DNA of 64,000 bases from Alistipes sp. (GTDB lineage Bacteria > Bacteroidota > Bacteroidia > Bacteroidales > Rikenellaceae), in assembly GCA_017631275.1 (NCBI GenBank), contig JAGBTQ010000001.1, positions 51,265 to 115,264 of the forward strand. The letters run 5' to 3'. The translations under genes and the position numbers were made by a program. Below, piece after piece: positions 45,958 to 56,144 of this stretch (positions are counted from its first letter, which is position 1; each line of letters begins with the position of its first letter). Under the pieces are notes generated by a model. The model was not told where the DNA came from. It saw nothing but the letters and a program-made list of their open reading frames with translations, and did no database searches.

Positions 45958-47247
45958 ATGAAAGATTTTAATCCAACGCGCTATACTCTTAAGTGTGTAG
46001 CTACCGATAGGGAGTTTGAAGATACTGGCTGGTTGCTCGATGATCCCGAGTGCAAAACGCCATCGCTTGTTAGAGCTAATTATGAGAAGAAGCAGCTTGA
46101 GCTTAAGTCGGACGACTATGGCTTGTATAAGTTCTGTGATTGGCTTCCCGTAAGGCGTATGCTCCAGGGCTCGGCAGCACCTGTCACCTATCGTAGCGAG
46201 GCTCTTGCCAAGCACCTTGGACTAAGCAACCTATGGATTACACTCAATGGCTATGCTCCTGAGCATGGTGCCAAGATGCGCACATGCTCGTTCAAGGAGA
46301 CAGAGGCATATAGCGTGTGTGCACGTATCGACCAGAAGGAGGATAGGGTGTTGGTTGTTGCTTCGGCAGGAAATACAGCACGCGCCTTTGCTCGCGTATG
46401 TTCTGATAACAATATTAAGCTGTTGTTGGTTGTGCCATCTGACAATCTCTCAGCTTTGTGGTTTACCGAGCCACTTAACGACTGCGTGAAGCTTATTTCA
46501 TGTGAGAAGGGTGGCGACTACTACGACGCTATCTTCCTGAGCAACATCGTTCTAAAGTCATCAAAGTTCTACGCTGAGGGTGGTGCAAAGAACGTTGCTC
46601 GCCGCGATGGTATGGCAACCACAATGCTCTCGGCAGCAACAACAATAGGCCGTATTCCAGACTACTATTTCCAGGCTGTAGGTAGTGGCACTGGTGCTAT
46701 TGCTGCATGGGAGGCCAATCAGCGCCTTGTTGAAGATGGCAGATTTGGCACCAACACAATGCGCCTTATTGTCTCGCAGAATGCCCCATTTGTACCTATC
46801 TTCGATGCATGGCGTGCCGACTCGCGCGAGATATTGCAGTATGAGATGAAAAAGGCACGTCGTGATGCCGAGCTTATCGATGCTAAGGTGTTGTCGAACC
46901 GTCGTCCGCCATACGATACCGCAGGTGGTCTTTACGATGCACTTAAGGCTACAAATGGCGATGTTGTTGTGGTAACAAATGCACAGTCAAAGCGTGCTTG
47001 CCGCCTATTCAAGGAGCTTGAGGGCATAGATATCCACCCAGCACCAGGCGTAGCACTCGCATCACTCATTAAGATGGTCGAGGCTGGCGAGATTGACAAA
47101 GATGCATGCATCATGCTCAATATCACAGGTTGTGGCGAGGAGCGCGCAAAGAAGGGTAAGGAGATCTATTACCTTAAGCCCAGCAAGGTATTCTCGCTTA
47201 CGGCTGACTTCAACGAGATTATCAACTATGCAGAATCAATGTTTTAA
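45958..47247 (+). CDS. Cysteate synthase (threonine-synthase-like PLP enzyme)
   Basis: A 429-residue fold-type II PLP enzyme. SFKETEAYSV carries the PLP lysine (K113), ASAGNTARAF (about 135-144) is the Asn/phosphate-binding loop, and GSGTGAIAAWEAN is the cofactor phosphate loop. The N-terminal region (start YTLKCVATDREFEDTGWLL) and the PVTYRS...LWITLNGYAPEHGA region are those of cysteate synthase rather than threonine synthase. It makes L-cysteate from O-phosphoserine and sulfite: in methanogens for coenzyme M, in Bacteroidota for sulfonolipids through condensation with a fatty acyl group. The acyltransferase is not in this window. It is followed by manA after 12 bases. Confidence 0.85.
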   Translation: MKDFNPTRYTLKCVATDREFEDTGWLLDDPECKTPSLVRANYEKKQLELKSDDYGLYKFCDWLPVRRMLQGSAAPVTYRSEALAKHLGLSNLWITLNGYAPEHGAKMRTCSFKETEAYSVCARIDQKEDRVLVVASAGNTARAFARVCSDNNIKLLLVVPSDNLSALWFTEPLNDCVKLISCEKGGDYYDAIFLSNIVLKSSKFYAEGGAKNVARRDGMATTMLSAATTIGRIPDYYFQAVGSGTGAIAAWEANQRLVEDGRFGTNTMRLIVSQNAPFVPIFDAWRADSREILQYEMKKARRDAELIDAKVLSNRRPPYDTAGGLYDALKATNGDVVVVTNAQSKRACRLFKELEGIDIHPAPGVALASLIKMVEAGEIDKDACIMLNITGCGEERAKKGKEIYYLKPSKVFSLTADFNEIINYAESMF

Positions 47248-47259
47248 TAGAGAATAGAG

Positions 47260-48246
47260 ATGTTATATCCAATAAAATTTAAGCCAAGAATCAAGGAGCG
47301 CATATGGGGTGGCCATACCATTTTGGAGCGCAAGGGCAAGGCTGCAGCACGCCTCGCTAAGGATAAGCTTTATGGCGAGAGTTGGGATTTGTCATCTGTT
47401 AAGGGTGACATCTCGGTTGTTGCTAATGGTATGCTCAAGGGCAATAACCTCGAGGAGATTATCGAGGTGTATATGGGTGAGTTGGTTGGAGAGAGTCTTT
47501 TCGAGCGCTACGGTCTTGAGTTTCCGCTCTTGATTAAGTATCTCGACTGCAACGATAAACTATCGGTACAGGTGCACCCAGATGATGCACTTGCCGAGGA
47601 GCGCCACAATAGCTTTGGCAAGACCGAGGCGTGGTATATTGCCGATTGCAAGCCAGGTGCTGCAATATATCTCGGTTTCAAGGACTTGAACATTACTCGC
47701 GAGGAGTATATCTCGGCTGTGTCGGAGTCACGCCTCGAGCAGTTGCTCAATCGTGTCGAGGTTAAGAAGGGCGATGTATTTTTCATTCCTGCTGGCACGG
47801 TGCATGCTCTTGGTGCTGGCATCGAGGTTGTCGAGGTGCAGCAAACCTCTGACGTGACATACCGAATTTATGATTGGGATAGGGTAGATGCGTCGGGTAA
47901 GGGCCGTGAGCTACATACAGCGCTTGCTGTTGATGCTATCGATTTTGAGTCTGATGCAGAACTCTTGCACAAGCAATACACTCTTGCTAAGGGTGGCGAG
48001 AGCAGGGTTATCGAGTGCCCATACTTTACTATGACGCTTCACGATGTTGATGCTGTGAAGTATCTCGATAGATCTATGCTCGACTCGTTTATTGTATATA
48101 TCTGCCTCGAGGGTAATGCCACAATATCTATTGATGGCGGTAAGGAGGAGCTTGCGGCTGGTGAGCTTGTGTTGATTCCTGCTGAGGCATGTGAGGTTGC
48201 TATCGAGGGCAATGCTCAGCTGATGGAGGTCTATATTAGCAAGTAG
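47260..48246 (+). CDS. manA: Mannose-6-phosphate isomerase, class I
   Basis: A 328-residue zinc enzyme interconverting mannose-6-phosphate and fructose-6-phosphate. The metal ligands lie in QVHPDD and in the later FIPAGTVHALGAGIEVVEVQQ; the start FKPRIKERIWGGHTI and a C-terminal cupin half (TISIDGGKEELAAGELVLIPA) match the short Bacteroidota form. It feeds mannose into glycolysis or GDP-sugar synthesis. It sits between cysteate synthase and the LuxR regulator with gaps of 12 and 15 bases. Confidence 0.94.
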   Translation: MLYPIKFKPRIKERIWGGHTILERKGKAAARLAKDKLYGESWDLSSVKGDISVVANGMLKGNNLEEIIEVYMGELVGESLFERYGLEFPLLIKYLDCNDKLSVQVHPDDALAEERHNSFGKTEAWYIADCKPGAAIYLGFKDLNITREEYISAVSESRLEQLLNRVEVKKGDVFFIPAGTVHALGAGIEVVEVQQTSDVTYRIYDWDRVDASGKGRELHTALAVDAIDFESDAELLHKQYTLAKGGESRVIECPYFTMTLHDVDAVKYLDRSMLDSFIVYICLEGNATISIDGGKEELAAGELVLIPAEACEVAIEGNAQLMEVYISK

Positions 48247-48261
48247 AAAAGAGTTTAGGTG

Positions 48262-48846
48262 ATGCGACCACAAATGGTGATAATCATGGAGAATACGCTG
48301 AGCGCAATGGCTCTGCGTACTCTTATTATGGATATCGCCCAAGGCATGGAGATTGTTGTGTGTGACTCGTTTGAAAGCTATACTCCGTCGGAGGATGCCG
48401 TGCCACACTTCTTCGTGTCGTCGATGACCATTTTCCGCAATCCCGACTACTTTCGTCAGATGATGCGTCGCACAATTGTTGTCACCGAGGGCAATAGCTC
48501 AACATTTACACAAATGGGCTTTCGCACTCTCGATGCCACATCATCGGAACAAGATATTGTTCGTGCCATGTTGCATATGCACCACATGGGTCATCCTCAT
48601 GGCCACCAACATCCAACTCCCGCGACTGCAGACCATAGCGACGAGCTATCTCAACGTGAGCGTGAGGTGCTTAAGCTGATGATTAAGGGTCGTATCAACA
48701 AGGAGATTGCCGACGAGCTCAACATATCTCTATCCACGGTCATCTTTCACCGTAACAATATCTGCGATAAGCTTAACACTCGCTCAATAGGTCGCCTCAC
48801 GATCTATGCTGTGCTAAACAATATACTCTCTATCGCAGAGATTTAA
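48262..48846 (+). CDS. LuxR/NarL-type regulator with His-rich linker
   Basis: A 194-residue regulator (ATG 48262; GTG 48259 adds one residue). The C-terminal LuxR helix-turn-helix is clear: LSQREREVLKLMIKGRINKE, then ISLSTVIFHRNNICDKL. The N-terminal 100 residues resemble a receiver fold but I see no convincing phospho-acceptor aspartate/lysine set. Between them lies a linker at about 105-125 with eight histidines (HMHHMGHPHGHQHP), which could bind metal ions or be a simple flexible spacer. The nearest genes are manA and cysteate synthase. A strong terminator follows. Confidence 0.85.
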   Translation: MRPQMVIIMENTLSAMALRTLIMDIAQGMEIVVCDSFESYTPSEDAVPHFFVSSMTIFRNPDYFRQMMRRTIVVTEGNSSTFTQMGFRTLDATSSEQDIVRAMLHMHHMGHPHGHQHPTPATADHSDELSQREREVLKLMIKGRINKEIADELNISLSTVIFHRNNICDKLNTRSIGRLTIYAVLNNILSIAEI

Positions 48847-48865
48847 CTTGTACATAAGAGATGAA

Positions 48866-48897
48866 AAAAAAGGCTATCCAATCGGATAGCCTTTTTG
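48866..48897. terminator. Bidirectional terminator after LuxR regulator
   Basis: A perfect stem AAAAGGCTATCC/GGATAGCCTTTT with loop AATC is flanked by A and T runs. It serves the LuxR gene on the plus strand and the BACON lipoprotein gene on the minus strand. Confidence 0.88.
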
Positions 48898-48916
48898 TAT
48901 GCTCTTTACAGCTAAA

Positions 48917-49750
48917 TTACTGATATGTCTCGTTTGTGCAGTCAATTAGAGAGTGGCTACCCTCGTAAACTACAGTATGAGTCTTCTGCATGTAGTCAAT
49001 CTCCATTGTTACTTCAAGAGTAACCTTATTATCCTCAACAGTAAGTTTACCCTTCTCGTAGTGAGTCTGATAACCTGGTACAGCGAAGCCCTTGTCGTCA
49101 TTAACCTGATACCAGCTAGCTGAATCAGTGAATGTGTTTGCATAACCTGAATTAGTAATGTCGAACTCGTACACGCCATTAGGTACAACGATGTTGTTCA
49201 TGTCAGTTGGCTCAACATCGAGGAAAAGGTCTACAAAGTAGTAGTGTGCGTTAGGCACGCTATACATATTATTAGCATCCAAGCCAAGGTCTGAGAATGC
49301 GAGATAGTAGTTGTACAAGCCAGACGGAAGTCCGGCATAATTACCATAGTACTTACCCTGAAGATATGCGGCTGTAATCTGCTCGTGAGTAGGAGCCTCG
49401 CTAAGTTTCTGGGTGATAGTAACAGTAAGTGATGTCTTGTCGTAAGAGATAGTGATAACACCTACTCGCTGCTCAGCGGTAGGGTTTGCCTGGACGCTAT
49501 AGCCAATCTTGCCCTGTGACGAGTAGTCAAAGTTACCAATCCAGTCAACGTCAGCCTCAGCCTTCACCTCGGCTCCTTCAATTTGCTCAAGAATTTCATA
49601 CTTAATAAAACCCATTGTGCTGCCACTATTAATGGTAATAGCAGCATCTGTGGTAAGCTTGATCTGTTGAGTAGGCTCATCTATCACAACAGGCTCGCAT
49701 GCAGCAAATAGCATAGCCACCACAGCGAAAATTGCAAAAATATTCTTCAT
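48917..49750 (-). CDS. BACON-domain lipoprotein
   Basis: A 277-residue lipoprotein (MKNIFAIFAVVAMLFAAC, lipobox Cys at 18). The first domain (about 30-115) is a BACON-type immunoglobulin-like fold: strands VKAEADVDWIGNFDY, EQRVGVITISYDKTSLTVTITQ. The second half (about 125-277) is a beta-rich region YYGNYAGLPSGLYNYYLAFS through ASWYQVNDD of unknown role. BACON domains occur in Bacteroidetes carbohydrate-active or mucin-binding proteins. A TATCTTTG -7 box lies at 49792-49785 on this strand without a good -33. Confidence 0.75.
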   Translation of the reverse strand: MKNIFAIFAVVAMLFAACEPVVIDEPTQQIKLTTDAAITINSGSTMGFIKYEILEQIEGAEVKAEADVDWIGNFDYSSQGKIGYSVQANPTAEQRVGVITISYDKTSLTVTITQKLSEAPTHEQITAAYLQGKYYGNYAGLPSGLYNYYLAFSDLGLDANNMYSVPNAHYYFVDLFLDVEPTDMNNIVVPNGVYEFDITNSGYANTFTDSASWYQVNDDKGFAVPGYQTHYEKGKLTVEDNKVTLEVTMEIDYMQKTHTVVYEGSHSLIDCTNETYQ

Positions 49751-49884
49751 AATGTTTTAATTTATTGTTTATATCTTTCTTTTGCAAAGATATATATATT
49801 TTTCGATTTATAAGTAACAGAGTGTAACTTTATAAAATATTTTTAGTATATTTGCGTATAAAATCATAAGACATATCAATCACT

Positions 49885-50622
49885 ATGAAACGATTTTCAC
49901 TTTTATTTTTCAGTTTAATGACTCTGTCAATAAATGCCTTTGCGCAATCTGCAGTAGATTTCGATGCAAAAATGCGAGAGTATAAACTCGTAGATATTCA
50001 AACAATGGAGGGTGCTGAGGATATTATCGTAGAGCTTAAGTATTCAACAACCGACAATTTCGTGGGTAAGGATATGTATCGCGACCTTGAGAAGGCATAT
50101 CTCACACCCGACTTTGCTCGTAAGGTTGTCCGCGCTCAGCAGATCCTTCGCAAGCGCAACCCACAGCTCACTCTTCTTATTTACGATGCTGCGCGTCCTA
50201 TTAGCGTACAGCGCTATATGCGTAAGTTGGTCGAGGGTACCAAGTTTCAAGATTTTGTTGCCGATGGCACGAAGGGTGGCCGCCACAACTATGGTGTAGC
50301 CGTTGACCTTACCATTGCTACAAACCAGGGCGAGCCTCTTGATATGGGTGCTGGTTTTGACGACTTTACCGATGCCGCAGCAGTTAAGGGTACGAGCGAC
50401 ACAAACGACCAGGCAAACCGCAACCTTCAGGTCTATAGAGCCTATGTAAATGGTCTTGTTAAGCGTGGTCTAATCTCGCAGGATGCAGCCAACAATCGTA
50501 TGCTTCTTATCGAGGTTATGTACGAGGTGGGTCTTTATCCCTATCGTCGTGAGTGGTGGCACTACGAGGAGCTTGCTCCAATGTCGGAGGTGCGCCAAAC
50601 ACGCCGCTTGCTAAACTTCTAA
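49885..50622 (+). CDS. D-alanyl-D-alanine dipeptidase (VanX/DdpX, M15D)
   Basis: A 245-residue periplasmic zinc peptidase with a signal peptide (MKRFSLLFFSLMTLSINAFAQ). It shows the substrate Arg in YDAARPISVQ, zinc ligands in GGRHNYGVAVDL and the C-terminal EWWHYEE with the catalytic Glu and third ligand. These enzymes cut D-Ala-D-Ala for peptidoglycan recycling; without vanHA genes nearby, this is not evidence of vancomycin resistance. A TATATTTG box at 49847-49854 lies upstream, without a clear -33. Confidence 0.93.
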   Translation: MKRFSLLFFSLMTLSINAFAQSAVDFDAKMREYKLVDIQTMEGAEDIIVELKYSTTDNFVGKDMYRDLEKAYLTPDFARKVVRAQQILRKRNPQLTLLIYDAARPISVQRYMRKLVEGTKFQDFVADGTKGGRHNYGVAVDLTIATNQGEPLDMGAGFDDFTDAAAVKGTSDTNDQANRNLQVYRAYVNGLVKRGLISQDAANNRMLLIEVMYEVGLYPYRREWWHYEELAPMSEVRQTRRLLNF

Positions 50623-50644
50623 TTGTTTGGTAATGAGCAAAAAA

Positions 50645-50678
50645 ATAAGGGTGACTTAACGGTCACCCTTAACTTTTT
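50645..50678. terminator. Terminator between dipeptidase and clan CD-like lipoprotein
   Basis: The arms AAGGGTGAC and GTCACCCTT are flanked by A-rich and T-rich tracts, so both convergent transcripts could end here. Confidence 0.85.
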
Positions 50679-50688
50679 CTATTCAGTG

Positions 50689-52164
50689 TTACTCTACGTC
50701 GATGATAATTTCATACGTGGAGTTTGGCTCGAACTCGGCATTATATACAAGCACAAAGTTCTCATCTAAAGCCACCTTCCACTCTTGACCCTCGGCAAGG
50801 CGTGGATTTGTCAGGCGCTTAGGGAAGATGTAGCTAAACGGAAGGTCGAGAACGTGCTCCTGCTTAAACTTATCACCACGCATCTTCTCCAGGCTAAAGT
50901 TTTCGCCTGTTGCGACCTTAACAACATACTTACCATCGCGCATGAAGCTCTCTACGGTGTAATCCTCGTCGCCCGCTACGCTCTGAAGATTAATCTGCCA
51001 CTTAGGGTCGCCATAGTAAACCAAGACATCTCTATCGTGCCAGAAACCAACCATATCCCAATCCTCGGCGCTATTAAGGTCTACCTCGCGACCCAACACC
51101 TCCGATAGGCGATTGGCAGCCGTTGTGAGCTCCTCCATAAACTTCTCCTCGTAGCGATACTTCTCGTTGATGAGCTGTGGATACCACTCGTTCTGCTGGT
51201 GTAGGAAGTCCTGCTGATTGATAAATGTAGCCTGGGCGAGGGTGTAGCGCGAAGGGTTAGTCACCCAATACTTTAGTGCTCCCCAGCCGTTGCGGCCATG
51301 CCATGTGGTTACTACATAGCCAATCATCGTTGCAGCGTTCGAGCCATTGAGCCATGCTGCAGCCATGCTCTCCTTAGTGTTGTTCATGTCGCCAATAAGA
51401 CAATTACCCACGGCAGCATACACACGACGCTTACCGCTATTCTGCAAATCCCACTCCTCCTGAGTGAACTTATCCTCGGCATATAGCTTGCCGTTGCGAG
51501 GCTTGAGGTTACCCAAAGAGTAGGGCATTTCAAGATTTTTCTGTGTGGCGTGTGCAGCCGTAACAATAAGGTCGGGGTCGAACTCGGCGTAGAGGTCGGT
51601 AAACTTGCGCAACACCTGCTCGGGGGCTACGGTGTCGGTCTTAATCTCTGCACCTCGGCCACGCTTCTCGCCCCAAAGACCCTTGGTGTGGTCATCGACC
51701 CATGCATAGTTATCAAACCACTTTGCCGAATTTAGCTCCATGATTGTGGCTACGGCATCTTTGATAAGGAGAGGCTCGGTGCTGTTGTCGACCATGCGCA
51801 TGGCTGCCTCAGCGTCGTAGCCAGTGATAATACCCCACATGAAGTCGGCATAGATATCTTCGTCGATGTCACGGCTGGTATGGTGAAAATCTATGACATA
51901 GTCACGGCCGATGTTCTCAGGCTTCTCAACAATTGCTACATAGCGAGGCTTTAGGCTGCGCAGTGTGTCGAGCAGCTCGCATGGCGATGACTCGTAAACA
52001 ACAACATCTGCTGAGTGCTTTAGGCGTAGTGCCTCAGCAACATCTGCCCACGCCTTATCCTCGCCTACTACGCGCGACATGGCAACAACATAGCCATCGT
52101 CAGCCTTATTTGCCGAGCACGACACTGCGACGAGGGCAATCAAACCAATAAATAATCTTATCAT
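50689..52164 (-). CDS. Lipoprotein with possible caspase-like (clan CD) Cys-protease fold
   Basis: A 491-residue lipoprotein (MIRLFIGLIALVAVSC, Cys at 16). I do not recognise the family, but the arrangement DLIVTAAHATQ (His205) followed 50 residues later by VYAAVGNCLIGD (Cys255), each at the end of a hydrophobic strand, then a run GSNAATMIGYVVTTWHG, is the order of the gingipain/caspase catalytic dyad and following strand. The first 150 residues and the last 120 (beta-rich, ending YEIIIDVE) could be accessory domains. A peptidase of the cell surface is my inference; an inactive relative is possible. It is the last gene of the udk unit. Confidence 0.5.
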   Translation of the reverse strand: MIRLFIGLIALVAVSCSANKADDGYVVAMSRVVGEDKAWADVAEALRLKHSADVVVYESSPCELLDTLRSLKPRYVAIVEKPENIGRDYVIDFHHTSRDIDEDIYADFMWGIITGYDAEAAMRMVDNSTEPLLIKDAVATIMELNSAKWFDNYAWVDDHTKGLWGEKRGRGAEIKTDTVAPEQVLRKFTDLYAEFDPDLIVTAAHATQKNLEMPYSLGNLKPRNGKLYAEDKFTQEEWDLQNSGKRRVYAAVGNCLIGDMNNTKESMAAAWLNGSNAATMIGYVVTTWHGRNGWGALKYWVTNPSRYTLAQATFINQQDFLHQQNEWYPQLINEKYRYEEKFMEELTTAANRLSEVLGREVDLNSAEDWDMVGFWHDRDVLVYYGDPKWQINLQSVAGDEDYTVESFMRDGKYVVKVATGENFSLEKMRGDKFKQEHVLDLPFSYIFPKRLTNPRLAEGQEWKVALDENFVLVYNAEFEPNSTYEIIIDVE

Positions 52165-52167
52165 CTT

Positions 52168-52650
52168 TTAAGGTATTACATCTTTAATAATATAGTATAG
52201 CATGAAGCCTCCAGCGATAAGCTTAAAGAGTGTGCCCACCAAGAACGACATCATCGAGCCGAAGCCTACTTTTAATGCCTGATTAAAGGTGAGTTTCTCA
52301 GCCATAAGCTCACCAAGCACTGCACCAAAGAAAGGGCCCAGGATAATACCCATTGGACCGAAGAAGATTCCCAAAATAGTGCCAACAGTAGCTCCTGTTA
52401 CACCAGCCTTTGTGCCACCAAACTTCTTGCTAAAGTAACCCGGTAGAACATAGTCCATAACTATCACAGCAACAGCGACAATGCCCCACACAACAAGCAT
52501 AAACGTCGATAGCTCGGAGTAGGAGCTAAACGATATGCACAACAAGCCGGCATAGGATATAATAGTGCCGGGCAAAACGGGGACAATAGTACCCAACAAA
52601 CCGATGATGCCACAGATTATAGCAATTACACCAAGCGTAGTATCCATCAC
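52168..52650 (-). CDS. DUF456 membrane protein
   Basis: A 160-residue glycine-rich integral membrane protein with about four or five helices and glycine-zipper motifs (GIIGLLGTIVPVLPGTI, GTKAGVTGATVGTILGIFFGPMGIILGPFFGAVLGEL), which define DUF456. Its function is unknown. Its start overlaps the end of the udk gene by one base, and the downstream lipoprotein gene begins three bases after it, so all three are likely co-expressed. Confidence 0.85.
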   Translation of the reverse strand: MMDTTLGVIAIICGIIGLLGTIVPVLPGTIISYAGLLCISFSSYSELSTFMLVVWGIVAVAVIVMDYVLPGYFSKKFGGTKAGVTGATVGTILGIFFGPMGIILGPFFGAVLGELMAEKLTFNQALKVGFGSMMSFLVGTLFKLIAGGFMLYYIIKDVIP

Positions 52651-53270
52651 TATCTCTCGTCAATGAGTGAGCGAATGTTCTTGATAAGCATACCCACAGC
52701 AACAGAGTTGAAGCCACCCTCAGGAATAATAACGTCGGCATGGCGCTTCGATGGCTCAACAAACTGCTCGTGCATAGGCTTCACGGTAGTTGTATACTGG
52801 TCGATGACCGACTGCATGGTGCGGCCACGCTCACACACATCGCGCAAGATGCGACGAGCAAGACGAATATCAGCATCTGTGTCAACAAACACCTTGATAT
52901 CCATAAGCTCGCGAAGCTCCTTATGCTCGAAGATTAGGATGCCGTCGACTATAATCACCTTCGAGGGCTTAACCGATACGCGCTCATCGGTGCGGTTGTG
53001 CTCAACGAACGAATATACTGGGTGCTCGATAGGTACATTGCTCTTTAGCGTGCGAATGTGCTCCACGAGCATATCTGTATCGAAAGCGGCGGGGTGGTCG
53101 TAGTTTAGCTTTGTGCGCTCATCGTAAGTAAGTTCGGGATGCGCCTTATAGTAGTAGTCGTGACACAATGTTGCTACATCGTCACCCTTGAATGCCTCCT
53201 GAAGCTGCTTTACGAGTGTAGATTTTCCTGAGCCAGTGCCACCAGCAACACCAATAACAGTAACTTTCAT
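52650..53270 (-). CDS. udk: Uridine kinase
   Basis: A 206-residue P-loop kinase that phosphorylates uridine and cytidine with ATP or GTP in pyrimidine salvage. Walker A is GVAGGTGSGKSTLV. The substrate site is seen in CHDYYYKAHPELTYDERTKLNYDHP and VIIVDGILIFEHKELRE, and RLARRILRDVCERGR is the lid region. The length is standard. It follows gyrB but is separated from it by a terminator, and leads into DUF456 and the clan CD-like lipoprotein. Confidence 0.95.
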   Translation of the reverse strand: MKVTVIGVAGGTGSGKSTLVKQLQEAFKGDDVATLCHDYYYKAHPELTYDERTKLNYDHPAAFDTDMLVEHIRTLKSNVPIEHPVYSFVEHNRTDERVSVKPSKVIIVDGILIFEHKELRELMDIKVFVDTDADIRLARRILRDVCERGRTMQSVIDQYTTTVKPMHEQFVEPSKRHADVIIPEGGFNSVAVGMLIKNIRSLIDER

Positions 53271-53283
53271 AATATTAGTCTAT

Positions 53284-53311
53284 AAAAAAGGGCCGCACTA
53301 AGCGACCCTGT
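53284..53311 (-). terminator. Terminator after gyrB
   Basis: On the minus strand the arms AGGGTCGC and GCGGCCCT around TTAGT are followed by TTTTTTA. It lies between gyrB and udk. Confidence 0.7.
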
Positions 53312-53320
53312 GTTAATCAA

Positions 53321-55349
<2,029 letters not shown>

Positions 55350-55485
55350 AGCACATTTTAATTTATTTTACGATATTTTTTAGCGTCGAATTTTTGCATC
55401 AAAATCCACAATTTAGGTCATCGTTGCTATATAGATAATTCGTCGCCAATATTACACCATTCGTCCTAAAAAAGAGGAAATATTA

Positions 55486-55516
55486 TTGTGTTTTTCAGCG
55501 AAAATATCTATATTTG
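55486..55516 (+). promoter_or_regulatory. Promoter of HAD-malQ unit
   Basis: TTG at 55486-55488 and a perfect TATATTTG at 55509-55516 are 20 bases apart. The expected transcription start (about 55522) is only a base or two before the HAD ATG at 55524. Confidence 0.75.
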
Positions 55517-55523
55517 TACAATT

Positions 55524-56126
55524 ATGAGTAACTATGCAAATATTGTTTTCGACTTAGGTGGCGTGGTCTTCGCACGCGACCCTCGAAAATTTGAACCAGA
55601 ATTTATAAAATTCTTCAGCTACATCACGCTCCCCCAGATGCCTAAGTTTTGGGAGGATTACGATCGTGGTGTGGTGACCTTCGACCAGACTTTGGAGGCT
55701 CTTGCTCGCTACAACTCGTGCACACGAGAGCTTGCCGAGAGCAACCTTCGTCGCTCGATACTCACGCAGGAGGCAATACCCGCAACAAAGAGCCTCATAG
55801 AGGAGCTTAAGACAGCTAACTTTAAGCTTTATGTACTCTCTAATATGTCGCTGGAGTTCATTGAGTTTCTGCGTAAGCAAGATGTTTACAAGAACTTCGA
55901 TGGCGAGGTTGTATCGTGCGAGGAGCATGTGGTTAAGCCCGATGCCGAAATCTACCGCCGATTAGTCGAGCGCTACGGCTTAAATCCCGCAGAGACACTC
56001 TTCATCGATGACCGCAAAGCAAACATCGAAACGGCAATATCTGAGGGTTGGCATGGCTACCATTTCGATGCCCACAACCCCGAGGCAAGTTGCGAGGAGC
56101 TACGCCGAATGATTTTTGAAAGATAA
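55524..56126 (+). CDS. HAD-superfamily hydrolase (subclass IA)
   Basis: From ATG 55524 the protein has 200 residues; the longer frame at 55488 starts upstream of the promoter -7 box and is rejected. It shows the HAD motifs: I VFDLGGVVF (nucleophile Asp), II KLYVLSNMS, III Lys in EEHVVKPDAEIYRRL and IV ETLFIDDRKANIETA. The cap is helical (about 16-80). Members of this branch are small-molecule phosphatases, for example of alpha-D-glucose-1-phosphate (YihX-like), which would suit the malQ gene 18 bases downstream. That substrate is inferred from context only. Confidence 0.9.
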   Translation: MSNYANIVFDLGGVVFARDPRKFEPEFIKFFSYITLPQMPKFWEDYDRGVVTFDQTLEALARYNSCTRELAESNLRRSILTQEAIPATKSLIEELKTANFKLYVLSNMSLEFIEFLRKQDVYKNFDGEVVSCEEHVVKPDAEIYRRLVERYGLNPAETLFIDDRKANIETAISEGWHGYHFDAHNPEASCEELRRMIFER

Positions 56127-56144
56127 CCGATATAATATAAGTAT

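Noticed and set aside
49885-50622. Vancomycin-resistance locus
   Set aside because: Only the VanX-type dipeptidase is present; no vanH, vanA or sensor genes are nearby. Such dipeptidases are common in peptidoglycan recycling.
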